Assembly: GCA_963678705.1 (NCBI GenBank)
Contig: OY783214.1
Coordinates: forward strand, 7,998,001-8,062,000
DNA length: 64,000 nucleotides
DNA from: Panorpa germanica
Taxonomy: Eukaryota > Arthropoda > Insecta > Mecoptera > Panorpidae
Direction: 5' to 3'
Shown here: positions 1 to 11,290 of the stretch, in pieces
Layout of the letters: every line of letters begins with the position of its first letter
Numbering within the stretch: position 1 is the first letter of the stretch
Notes under the pieces: generated by a model
The model's input: the letters and a program-made list of their open reading frames with translations, nothing else
What the model was told of the DNA's origin: nothing
The model's database searches: none
Made by a program: the position numbers and the translations under genes

Positions 1-125
1 AGAAGCTTGTGTTAAAATTTGAGAATGATCGGTTCAGCTGTATCGGAGTAATCTTGGTCACTGTTTTTGAAAACACCATTTTGAGAAAAACGCATAGAGC
101 ACAAAAATTTTCAACTTACATAACT
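1..125 (+). repeat. Possible diverged relative of the 36.4/50.5-kb repeat, cut by the window edge
   Basis: GAATGATCGGTTCAGCTGTA, GGTCACTGTTTTTGAAAACA and TGAGAAAAACGC echo the order GAATCGGTGCAGTAG, GCACCGACTCTGAAACAG and TGAGAAAAACGC seen near 36,750-36,830. Similarity is partial and the match is tentative. Confidence 0.3.
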
Positions 126-1090
126 TCAAAAATAATCGCCAGGTTTACTTGAAATTTTCTGTGTGGGTACATATATGTAAATTACGAAAATGAAATAATT
201 TTTTTTTTTTTTTGAAAATAATAACTCTATACAACCTCTTAAGTCAGTTCCATTCTTGTTTTGTTAAAGATCGACCACAGTTAACTGAGATCTTAAAAAA
301 CGGCTCTTATTCATTGGTACTTATTTAACTAATTTGTAACCGATATAATAGTCCTTTAACAGTTAAACCCACAATTCTTATAATTATGTTCAAAGTATTT
401 CCCTCTACAACAAATCTGTAACAAGCAAATGGTTTTTAAGTAAACGTTAAATATTTGTGGTACACCTATAACGCCCGGCTCTGTATTTAGATTTACGTAA
501 TATTTGTCTGTGATATGAATGCAAAATAAACACGCGCTCTATACTACGTATACAAATACGTACAGCAGTAATGAGCTTAGTCAACTTCCTCGTATTCCTT
601 CCACCCGTCATTTCCTTTGATGCCAACGGACTTGTTATCTATGAGATGGAAAATTGTGTTTATATGTTTTGAGTATATACAGATTTCATTTAACACAAAC
701 CTTGAATTTCAGATAAACCACAAACCGCTATTACTATAACGTTTTCAATACTTAACCCGTTTAGAACCTTCGACTTTCTATCTTATCCTTGTGCTGATTT
801 CTATTTACATAACTTTTACAGGTATGGTATGGCGTCTAAAGAAAATCTACCGGAAAGTGGTGCGTGGTAAAGATGTAGATAGAATGACATAGTCCATTTT
901 TTTCTATTCTATTCAATTCCATTCTATTTAGTGTTAGAAGTATAATTAATAAAAATACAATTAGAGGGGGCCGGGCGGGAATGTCCCAGCAATCATTTTA
1001 ATATTTAGTTCACATTTCTCGGGAAAAATAAAAAAAACAGAAAATGTCCCGGGTAGGAATAGATTAAAAAAAAATACAATGAATTTCCAG

Positions 1091-1684
1091 AGTGGCCACA
1101 GACCTGGAAATATCAGAGAATTTTAGGAAATTTCAATAAATATCAGAAAATTTCATAAAATATCAAGGAATTTGATTGCTGCAACTATTTTATATATAGT
1201 ATATTATATTTCATTTAAAATTCAAAATGAAATGAATCAGAAAATTTAAAAAGAAAACTTGTAGCTAATGAAAAAAAAATGTTGGCGTCAAAAAAATCTA
1301 AACTTTTAGCTGAAATTCAAGTTATTAATGATCAATTTAAAAATCTTCAATAATTTTATCTATTAAGAGTTCATTTGTTCTAGTTTATACCAGTCATTAG
1401 GTTATTTTTGTCTTACTCAATTTAGGTTCCTTTTTATTAACGAGTAATAAATCGTATTTAATTAGTTATTAAAGGCAAACCAAGGCACTGAGATAAAAAA
1501 TAAATCAGAAATAAATAATTTAGTTTAATACTAGATTTAATTATTGGTATTTACAATATAACCAAACTTTAAATATTTAAGTGATAAGAATAAAATTTCT
1601 ATGTCAGGGAAGAGTACGAAAAACTTTACTGGAAAACCTGGAATTATCAGAGAAATTTGAAATCATTTTTATGTGGCCACCTTG
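1091..1684. mobile_element. hAT-like non-autonomous element with GTGGCCAC ends
   Basis: The left end CAGAGTGGCCACA and the complement of the right end CAAGGTGGCCACA form an imperfect 13-bp inverted repeat, followed on each side by copies of an ACCTGGAAnTATCAGAGAA motif. These ends look like hAT termini. I could not find a matching 8-bp duplication, so the borders may have decayed. A short frame ending near 1350 (KLLAEIQVINDQF) may be a coding trace. Confidence 0.5.
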
Positions 1685-1885
1685 ATTTCAAACTCTTCTT
1701 AATAAATAAAAATATTTAATCAAATTCGTTGTTAATTGAAAAATGACAAATTATATTTAATATTTTGAAAATATTTGCTTTATTTACCACAGAAACATTA
1801 TATTCTTTGTTGAATACTTCTTTATTATTTTGAACAAATTTATCGCTAAATATCTCTTCTTATTAAATTTCTCTGGATCTCGGGA

Positions 1886-1960
1886 ACAATGATGTTTGAC
1901 GTTGATTGCTGTGTCTTCGGGTTCGATCCCCGAATCAGAGTTATATTTTCAGAGAGTTAT
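1886..1960 (+). mobile_element. SINE family 1, head fragment
   Basis: TTGACGTTGATTGCTGTGTC followed by a perfect B box GGTTCGATCCC and CGAATCAGAGTTATATTTTC, matching the head of the 30.9- and 52.6-kb copies. The tail is missing. Confidence 0.55.
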
Positions 1961-2835
1961 ATACAGTAATGATAATACACAATTCAAGTGTTAACCTAAT
2001 AAGTAAATTTTCTAGTAGACATATTCTGATTAACAGTGTAACTGCATGTCAGAAATGTAATTAAAACTACTGTTTTAAAAGGAGATAAAATTTTGTTCGT
2101 ACTAACTTACATTATATAGGGTGAATTAAAATAATTACGATGCAAACTAAATCAAATTTTATACAAAAAAAAAAATGAAATCATGTTAAAGTTAAGCAAG
2201 TCTGTTAAAATTTATTGTTGATTATTACTATAATCATAATGTTTATATGTTTTAAATTTCATTTCATTAATATGAATTAGATACCCCTAAAAGTTTAGAA
2301 ATTAATAATTATCTTATATAACAGCATGGATAATAATATTAGTGTAATTATGATTGCCTGCTTGAAATATAATAGGCGTTGTTTTATAATAAACAAACCA
2401 TATACGAAAATTTACGTGCATAACTTGGAATGGTAATCAAATATTTAGACTCTCCCTATTAATACTTGTATACATAGCATGTCTCTCAAACAATTTTATG
2501 ACTTCACGTTTAAATATACAATACTAATACTATTAACAGTAAATTTTAATTACGATAAATTAAATTAAATTCAGAGTAGTTCTGTGATTTATATTGCTGC
2601 TATCTATTTAAGCAAAGATAGATCATTACTGTACAAACATCTAAGACTACAAATGCAAAATAAGCAAATAGTTACTAGTTAAATCTTAATATAAAATAGT
2701 TTAATAGCTCTGTACGCTAAGTGTAATTGAATTGAATTTATCATGGCAGAGTAATAGCTATTGTTTGTTGTGATAACTAAATAATAAATGCATTTTAAGG
2801 AGCTATATTACCCAGAACAGTAAAATATAAGGTAA

Positions 2836-3164
2836 CCTATATTATTTTTTTAGGAGCATCTTATATTCTTATATGTTTGGTACTGAATTTTGTATGGTAG
2901 CGCGGCTCCGTCAATGTTTTTGAAAATTGCCTATTTCGTAGAGAAAAAAATTCTAAGACTTTTGGCGTCCCCGGATTTTTTCCTGAATTTCCTGGAAACC
3001 CGTAATTTTGGAAAAACTGGAAAAAAATGAGCCCTTTTTTGCTGTATTACTTTTAATTCGTAAAAGATAGAAAGTTGAAATTTTGCATGTGTATTAAGGT
3101 TTCAAAATTCAATGCTGACATTTCTCAAAAATTAGAAATTCAAAAAAACGGGGTTAAACTCTAG
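2836..3164 (+). mobile_element. Helitron-like non-autonomous element, copy A (internally deleted)
   Basis: About 329 bp matching copies B and C over the block TTTGGTACTGAATTTTG ... TTCGTAGAGAAAAAAATTCT ... CCTGAATTTCCTGGAAACCC and the 3' end GGTTAAACTCTAG followed by T. The middle and the 3' hairpin are missing. The 5' border is approximate. Confidence 0.6.
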
Positions 3165-5057
3165 TATTATATATACGTACATAAAGTTAAACATTGCAAA
3201 AATGTTAGGAAAATATACTTTTAAATTACCCTCTCTGGGTATTGGAGAACGTTAAAGATTTATCATAAAATTATTATGATTCTGGAAAGAACGCCTAAAA
3301 TTAATTCACAAATGATATATTATTAAATGCGTTTTCAAAAAATGTTACTTACATTTATTTTAAAGTTACAGGATACAAAAAAAAAATCAGAAATATTTGA
3401 AAAATTGTGATCATGGTAGTTAAAAACATCTTGAGGTGTTTCAATTTTCAAAAAAAAATTATTTTCTTTTCTAATTCCTAAACAAAATGAGATAATTTTT
3501 TTTTTTTCTTTTTCTCTTGTGTAGTCATGAGCAGGACCACCCTCTGGTGCCCGCTTATCGTTGAATATTGAGACACCCTGTATATCTCAAAGATAATAAC
3601 ACTATTTTAAAGTGTTATACGAGTATAACAAAAGAATGGATACCATCCCAGCAATTCGAACGAAAAAGCATTCGTTCAATTGTAGTAAGTAAAATCGATT
3701 GGGAAAACGAATAAACATGCCTAAGTCGTGATACGGTACGTGTCTCACACAATTTAAACTGATTTGATAAAATACATATAGTGCACGTACATCGTCTAAC
3801 TCTAAGCTATAGAAACCTAAAATGTAGACACATTCATTGAAAGCTCTTGGGAATTAAAATAAATAAAGTACTTTGCGAAACAAATTGTCAAAGAATATAA
3901 ACGTGTTCGTTCATGTATATCGGTAAGGTGTGTTGAAGTAAATCCATAAAGAATATGTTTTATTATCACATATTTCACTATGTCCAAGCAACATATTTTA
4001 TAATTTGTAAAACCTAATAAGTATTCAATCTGAAACCATTGCAATCTTTCCCACGTAATTTCTGTCACAATATCGATTTCTCGATATGTACTATGTATAT
4101 CAATTTTTGTTATTATTCTCCTATGATGAAATCTAAAGTTTTACCATCATATTTCCTACGGGCGTTTAAGGTTATTCCATTGTTTAAAAAGTTACTGTTT
4201 CATGTATCTTAGCTCGCACAAGAGGGTTATTGTAAGTTATATAAAATAATCTATAGAAACACTTTTAAAGCTTCGTTTTTTTTATTCTAAATATTTTAAG
4301 ACATGCAATGTGTATTTATATATTTTCTGGGTCAAAATCTTATAAACATATTTGTAACTAGAGCACTGACTTCAAGTATTATTATTTAATACTCGTAGTA
4401 TTAAAATTTAAGCAGTAAAGCATTATCAACAATGGTTGCCAACTGAAGAAAACAAAAGAATAACTAAAACTAATATTACAGCCAAGAATGTATTATATTA
4501 ATAAATAAGCGAAGAATATATTCAAAATATTTATTCATAAGGAAACTAGAAGTTAGACTATTTTGGAGACTGTTTTTGCTAGGAATAATTTGTCACTGGA
4601 TAGAGACCGTACCACATTATTGAACGTAAATATAATTTAGACGAAAATACTAAAAATGAATCAATGAACGAGTTTACCTAATACACTTTTTTGAAAAATA
4701 ACTTCTTGCGCTATAGCATACTGAGAAAACTTCTTAGCAAAACTTTTTTAGGGATTATAAAATCTTAAGTCCTTTTTAAGGATTAAAGGCTTTTACAATA
4801 GCTATAAAATAAGATACTAAATATTATTATGCTAAGTAAAATATTACATGAATGTACAAAATTAAAAAAGGATACTCGATGAATTGCTAGAATATAATCG
4901 AAGTTGAGATAAGAGAAAGTGCCACTGGATATAACTGAAGTTTGAATCTGTAAGATAGAATGCCCAGGCCACTACTTATAAATATGTTTTTTTGCTGTCT
5001 CAACACTGCTATTATTTTTCTTTTAATTACTCGCATTAATTTTAATATAATAAATGT

Positions 5058-5195
5058 GTATTATGTAGATTTGTTTATTATATTTGTTGATTTTATGATT
5101 TGTTTATCATCTGGTGATGTTTATTTTTATAAATTATAAATTTATTGCATCCACGGGAATCGAACTATCTCATTCATCCGTAGAATATTCTGGTA
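5058..5195 (-). mobile_element. tRNA-derived SINE, family 2, partial copy
   Basis: On the - strand a B box AGTTCGATTCC (5156-5166) is followed by CCGTGGATGCAATAAATTTA and CCAGATGATAAACAAATC, which parallels the family 2 body at 59.9 kb. The A-box part is degraded. Confidence 0.5.
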
Positions 5196-5714
5196 TTAGT
5201 TATTCTAAACAATAACATTACTGGAATAATTTAATATGCATACATATAAATACTTATATTATATGTTATATAAAACTTAGGTTAACTTAGAATATGACAG
5301 TTGGTATACCAGTTATTCTCTTTTAAATTTATCCAAAAACTTCCGACAATGTTACTACATAATATTCTATATATAAGTATATATATATAGAGAGAAAGAC
5401 AATTTTTAACAAAGAAAGCTTTATTATTGTGAAGTATCCAAGAGCTTTTGTCTACTGGACTGAAAACTTTTAAAGCTACTTTCAAATATCATTTAGTACA
5501 AGCCTTGGCTATGAGTATATTGCTGTATGCAAATAGTTGGTACAGTCTTGAATAAGTGGTTTATTTTTTAATACTAAATTAAAATATTTAATTTCTTAGG
5601 TAGATTTAATATTATAGCTCTTATTTTGAAAGTAAGGTAAAAGTTATATTTTTAAATACTCATTTTATTACGAGAAAATTGTATATTAAAATTTGCATAA
5701 GTGTATATTTTTTA

Positions 5715-5785
5715 GTTTATAACCAAGCGAACCCTGATCTCTAATTTCGTACGGTATGATCTTAACAATTGAGCTATTTCAATTG
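5715..5785 (-). mobile_element. Degraded tRNA-like SINE head
   Basis: On the - strand AATAGCTCAATTGTTAAGA is a strong A box. CAGGGTTCGCTTGG lies at B-box spacing but breaks the consensus. The layout resembles the family 2 head. It does not fold as a tRNA. Confidence 0.4.
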
Positions 5786-6546
5786 TTGACTATCCTCTCG
5801 TTATTGTCGAATTCTATATGAACCATTTGTATAGGCCGGCCTTTTGTGTTTATCTCTAACTGGTTTTTTTTTTTGATACTTGAATGAAAAGATGCCACAA
5901 TTTAATTTAATCCATTGCCATCTATTTTAACGATAGAATAAGTTAAAAGTTAAGTTAATAAAAATAAGAATACAATTAGCAAAGTTTTGAACCATATCCT
6001 TTGCATCAATATGTAAGGTAGAATTCGTGATTTTTATTTAATAATTAAATAAAATATATTACTAAATCAATTATAGTATGCAAGCTAGTTTTATAAATAG
6101 TACTTTAAATTTCTAGGGCAAATAGAAATACTTCAGGTTAAGCAACTATTTATTAGTTTTGCGTGATTCAGCTTGAAATATATCAGACATATTATTTCTA
6201 GGAAGCATTTCATATTGAAAATATTTTGATATTTGAATATTTATTATGAAACAACATGAGGTTTTATCAGAACACGATTTTATTATACCGTTAAAGGAAA
6301 TTTTTATTATTCTTCACTATTCGTATATTCCTTTATAACTAGAGCACCGCTAAATTGATTTTAGGATATGAAGGACTTTTCATAGATCCAAACCATTTAA
6401 CCTCGAACTCCAACGATTGGTTGGTGTATTTTTAAGACGACTAGTACTAGCTCTTATTTTATTTTACAATATTTTTTATATGTTAGCTTCTGACTTCTAA
6501 TCCGCATATCTAATCATATCTAATTAGTTTTTTCTTTATTTTTCAG

Positions 6547-9500
6547 AACGGCGTCTTAATGAATACATTTCACATTTCGAAACATTAAACTATGATGTTG
6601 AACATATTCACAAAAGCCATTTGAGGGCGAGAAGATCAGTAACACGTGATAATCACGTGTTCATAAAATTTAATTCACATGAAAAGAATTTTCACATGCG
6701 ACTTAAGCGAGATTTATCAACCTTCAGTAGTAATTTAGAAATCCATGGACCAGATGGAAATCTTGAAGATCTTGATACTTCACATATATATCAAGGACAT
6801 TTATTAGGTAAATATATTTCTTTTTATATACCTCTCTTACTTAATATTCCATAAAGCAATTAATAGAACGCTGTCTTATGTATTGCAACTAATCAACTTA
6901 ACGAAACAATAATTCAGAAGTGTAGCGTTATCCGGGGAATCAAAATGCCTTAACTCTCTGGCCCACTGAACAATTAAATGGAAATTTTAAATAACTATTT
7001 TTATCTTAGGTGAATCTGGAAGTACAGTATTCGGATCTATAATTAATGGAGTCTTTGAAGGAAAGATAATTACAAGTAATGGATCGTATTACATAGAAAA
7101 GGCTCATCATTATTTTCCACGAGATACAAATCAAAGTTTCCATTCCATTATTTATAAAGATGAGCATGTCAATGATCCATATGAACATAAACGAGAAGGT
7201 AACTACTATATAATTAAACAACTAGTTATTACGATAGCCTTATATTATAATAGACCAACCTTTGCATAAGAACGGCTTCAGTTAATAGTTAATTTCTCAA
7301 AGTTTAAATTCAGAGAACTTATGAACAAATAGAAAATAATTATTATATTAAATATGGTAACAAATATTTTTATTTGTCAAAGGGCATGTCGGAGGATGCG
7401 GAATCACGGATGATATTAGCCAGTGGATGGACCAAGTTCAGTCTTCCGGAATTGATATACCACCAATTCCAATATTACATCATAACAGAAATAGTAATAA
7501 GACCAATACAAGAAATCATCCAAATGATATCAATAAAGATCCTTATGTTAAAAGAGTGAAAAGAGATACTCTTTGGAATGCTGATTCATATAATAAATAC
7601 TCAAGAGAAGCAAATGAAGATCATACAAGACATGAACGTGATATTAGAACAAAAGATAAAAAAAATTCATGTTCGTTATTTATTCAAACGGATCCACTCA
7701 TTTGGCGACATATTAGAGAAGGATTTACAGAAGTATTTTAAAATAATTATTAAATTAGTTAATTAGGTAATCATTCATTTCACAAATCTAATTTTTTTTT
7801 GTGTAAACAGCATAAAGATTACAGCAAGAAATCTGAAATTGATGAGAAGACTAAGGAAGAAATTTTATCCTTGATTGCTCACCACGTTACTGCTGTAAAT
7901 TATATTTACCGAGACACTAAATTCGATGGAAGAATAGAACATAGAAATATAAAGTTTGAAGTACAAAGAATAAAGGTAATTTTTTTAATTAACAATTATA
8001 ACATTTATGTAATATTTAATATATTATAATGATTGTTTTTAGATTGACGATGACACAGCTTGTAACCAACCTTACACTGGAGAATTAAATCCATTCTGTA
8101 TGGAAAATATCGACGTGTCTAATTTTTTAAATCTTCATTCTTTAGGAAATCATGAAGCTTTTTGCCTTGCATATGTTTTTACGTATCGCGACTTTACTGG
8201 GGGTACCCTTGGACTAGCTTGGGTTGCATCCGCTACAGGAGCATCTGGTGGTATATGCGAGAAATATAAAACTTATACTGAAACTGTGGGAGGAATGTAT
8301 CAATCTACAAAACGATCTTTAAACACTGGAATCATTACATTTGTTAATTATAATAGTAGAGTTCCACCAAAAGTATCGCAACTAACATTAGCTCATGAAA
8401 TTGGACATAATTTTGGATCCCCGGTATGTTTTATTACAAGAATAGTTTTTTGTATTGTTTTTAGAGACCATGTAAGAATATTTTTTATTTATAGCATGAC
8501 TATCCTCCGGAATGTAGACCGGGAGGTCTAAATGGAAATTTTATAATGTTCGCATCAGCTACAAGTGGTGACCGTCCTAACAACAGTAAATTTTCAAGAT
8601 GTTCTATTGGAAATATTTCAAATGTTCTAGATGCAATAGAAGATAATAAGAAACGAAATTGCTTCACTGCCTCTGCAGGCGCGTTCTGCGGAAATAAAAT
8701 TGTGGAAGCTGGAGAAGAGTGCGATTGCGGTAAAATATATTTTTAAGGGGAAAAATTATATAATAAAAACGTCTTTATATTTTTTAATTATTCATCCATT
8801 GAATTATAGGTTTTAATGAAGATGAATGTGCGGACAAATGCTGTTATCCTCGTGTCGTAAGTGAGCTTGATAGAATCAAGAACGATTCTGCAGAAGGATG
8901 TAATCGGAAGGCTAATACTCAGTGCAGTCCTAGTCAAGGTCCTTGCTGTCTTAGCGATTCATGCAGGTTTGAAATAAATCATTGTATTTAAGAATCAGTT
9001 TGATTTGCTAACTCTGGTTTACATATTTTCTAATTTTATTTCCTTTGATAGATTCACCCCTGCCAAAGATAATGCAAAATGTAAAGCAGAAACAGATTGC
9101 TCGTGGGATTCTACTTGTAATGGATTATCTGCAGAATGCCCTTCACCAATGCCAATGCCAAACAAAACACGTTGCAATAATGGTACGCAATGTACTTATT
9201 AATAGAACTGTAATAAAATAAACAATGTCCATTTAAGTAATTTTAAAAATGTTTAAAAATTTATTCCTTTTCAGGCACTCAGCTATGCATAAATGGAGAA
9301 TGTAGCGGTTCCATATGTTTAGAATGGAATCTGACTGAATGTTTCCTTACTTCGTATATTATTCCAAATATAGATAAACGAAAGTTATGTGAGTTAGCAT
9401 GTCAAAATGGCACAGATCCTACGTCTTGTCGTAGTACAAGTGAATTTGCCGAAAAAGTCGGACTTCCAAAAGGAGGTATAAGTCTGAGACCTGGTTCACC

Positions 9501-10515
9501 GTGTGACAACTTTCAGGTAAAAATTAATGATTTAATTTTAATAATCTTTAATAATTAAACTTATTTACATATGATATAATTATGATTTAGGGATATTGTG
9601 ACGTGTTTTTCAAATGTCGAGCAGTTGATGCTGAGGGTCCACTAGTTCGACTTAAAAATCTTATTTTTAATAAGGATACACTTTTAACTGTTGCTCAGTG
9701 GATTACTGAATATTGGTACTATGTTGTTCTAATGGGAATTGCATTTATAATTGTAATGGGTATTTTCATAAAATGCTGTGCTGTTCATACACCGAGCTCG
9801 AATCCCAATAAAGCAGCTGCACGTCGAATAAGTGAAACGTTAAGAAGACCTATGAACACTTTAAGAAGAATGGTATTGTTTCATTATAAGATATATTGTT
9901 TTATAATTGAAATATATATTTACTTAATTAATGTTACATTATATAAATAGCGACATTCAAATGGTGGACCTGGACCTCGAAGTGTTCCACCAGGAGGAGG
10001 TGGAGGTGGAAATGATCGCAGCCGCGGGCAACCTCGAGGTAGAGGAAGAGGCGATGGAGCTTCCCGACCCTCTGCTAGCCGAGGACCTAATCATGGTTAC
10101 GGTGAGGGCAGGGGTCAATACTATGCCCCAAAAGGTATTATTTGGATAATTTATATAGAGATATGAAGCACGCATTCATATTTAATCATCACTCTTACAT
10201 TTTTTTGTCAATTAATTAACAAAATAATAAATAACTTAAGTGATTGCTAATGTCATAGATCATCCGAATAATATATTTTTACCAGAAATAATGTTCTTTA
10301 AAACCTAATATATTTCTCTATTCATAATAAAGTTCTATATTTTTGTTTAACATTTAGGTAATAGCATCTCATTACAATGGATATTTATCATTTGCATATT
10401 TTTAGCATCAGCTCCTGCTCCTCAGCAAGGGTATAATCGCAGCAATCATGCGGATGTTTATGCAGGTGCATATGGAGATCAGCGAAATGCATTTGAAATG
10501 CGTCATAAAGTCTGA
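6547..10515 (+). CDS. kuz: ADAM10/Kuzbanian-type disintegrin metalloprotease, 12 exons, N-terminal exon missing
   Basis: Membrane sheddase of the ADAM10 family, which in insects cleaves Notch, Delta and other surface proteins. Exons, each with GT-AG borders and matching phase: 6547-6807, 7010-7198, 7383-7732, 7811-7975, 8043-8423, 8495-8729, 8810-8966, 9052-9182, 9275-9516, 9591-9872, 9951-10134, 10406-10515; together 894 residues. The first visible exon begins at [11 protein letters not shown] of the prodomain with two bases of a split codon, so an upstream exon with the signal peptide is required; I could not find it. In order: prodomain with a cysteine switch (GHVGGC, Cys ~155), furin site RVKR (~207-210), metalloprotease with [12 protein letters not shown] split by an intron (zinc His ~439, 443, 449), disintegrin and Cys-rich region, one membrane segment (~744-763), and a Gly/Arg-rich tail. 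The order and many motifs match human ADAM10 rather than ADAM17. The stop at 10513-10515 is followed by a long in-frame extension (separate entry). Confidence 0.95.
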
Positions 10516-11172
10516 CAGTGTTATCACCAAAATACGAATAACTCTTGCCTGTTAAATAATACTACACAACATAGTAGAGAGCCTTTGTACCCACATCCAA
10601 CCTTATATGAAAGTTTATATCAACAAAATAATTCTACTGGATTGGTGCTACAGCCTGTATTTTCGGACAGTTACTATACAAATATTAATCAGTTTCCAGA
10701 TATTATACCAAATGCGGAAATGCAAAGAAATACAAGTTCCGTGTATCATTCAGATCCAAAGTTACAAAGTTTTAGTAGTATACCACAGATAATAATGGGC
10801 TACCAGCCGATGGCACAAATTACACAGAGTAGTAACGTTATATTGCAACCTACAGTAATATATAAAGCAGTATCAGTTTTACGAAATCCGGAATATAAAA
10901 CTACTGAGGTAATGTCTAAACAATGTAAATCACCCGATCAAACAATTATGAATAATACTGAACATTTACAAAAGCAAACACAGATTAAAATTATTATAAT
11001 TGAAACAAACGGTACAGAAACTAATATAACGGGTCATATTTCTGATATTAATAATCCTTCCAAACATATTTTAAAAGTTGAAAAAGACGAAACTGCCAAA
11101 ATAATATTAACCGAACTGCCAAATATATCCGTAGAATTACCGACAAAAACAACTTGTGAAACGGTTATTTAA
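10516..11172 (+). CDS. Candidate stop-codon readthrough extension of ADAM10 (218 codons)
   Basis: The bases after the ADAM10 TGA stay open in the same frame for 218 codons to a TAA at 11170-11172. The first ATG in this frame is far inside, so it is not a normal separate gene. The stop context is TGA followed by C, the leaky class known from insect readthrough genes. In DNA this AT-rich a chance run of 218 open codons is very unlikely. The peptide is not low complexity: it is polar, Q/N/P/S/T-rich, with YxxPhi-type motifs (YESL, YTNI, YQPM, YKAV), and it ends in ETVI, a class I PDZ-ligand pattern. Since the membrane segment is upstream, the tail would be cytoplasmic. Seen: the open frame, the context and the C terminus. 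Inferred: readthrough and PDZ binding. An alternative 3' splice site that skips the TGA is another way the sequence could be translated. Confidence 0.65.
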   Translation, partial: QCYHQNTNNSCLLNNTTQHSREPLYPHPTLYESLYQQNNSTGLVLQPVFSDSYYTNINQFPDIIPNAEMQRNTSSVYHSDPKLQSFSSIPQIIMGYQPMAQITQSSNVILQPTVIYKAVSVLRNPEYKTTEVMSKQCKSPDQTIMNNTEHLQKQTQIKIIIIETNGTETNITGHISDINNPSKHILKVEKDETAKIILTELPNISVELPTKTTCETVI

Positions 11173-11183
11173 TCTAAACCAAA

Positions 11184-11290
11184 AATAAAACTTTTATAAA
11201 ACAGTGATTATTGTGTAGCCAAAAACTATGTGGATGAGTTCTTTTGTATAATATATGTAATATGAAGACATTTTATCTTTGAATAATAAA
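11184..11290 (+). terminator. Polyadenylation signals of ADAM10
   Basis: Two AATAAA hexamers lie at 11184-11189 and 11285-11290, 12 and 113 bases after the TAA that closes the extended frame. No comparably placed signal lies between the TGA and that TAA, so any transcript carrying the normal stop would also carry the whole extension in its 3' end. Confidence 0.55.

Larger units (their letters stand above)
1..2835. other. AT-rich region at the window edge
   Basis: Holds the partial repeat at 1-125, the hAT-like element at 1.1-1.7 kb and the SINE head at 1.9 kb. Nothing else recognisable and no supported coding. Confidence 0.4.
3165..6546. other. AT-rich region left of ADAM10 exons
   Basis: No exon found, although the ADAM10 signal-peptide exon should lie here or further left. 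Apart from the SINE pieces at 5.06-5.79 kb, the sequence at 3,490-3,585 ends in GAGACACCCTGTATA, a terminus seen on many insect repeats, here without a partner. Confidence 0.4.

Noticed and set aside
3540-3590. GAGACACCCTGTATA as the end of a DNA transposon
   Set aside because: No matching opposite end or second copy in the window, so no element can be delimited.
10510-10575. A tiny intron removing the ADAM10 stop codon
   Set aside because: The only candidate donor (GTCTGA) is very poor and the intron would be about 65 bases, so readthrough or an alternative acceptor is more likely.
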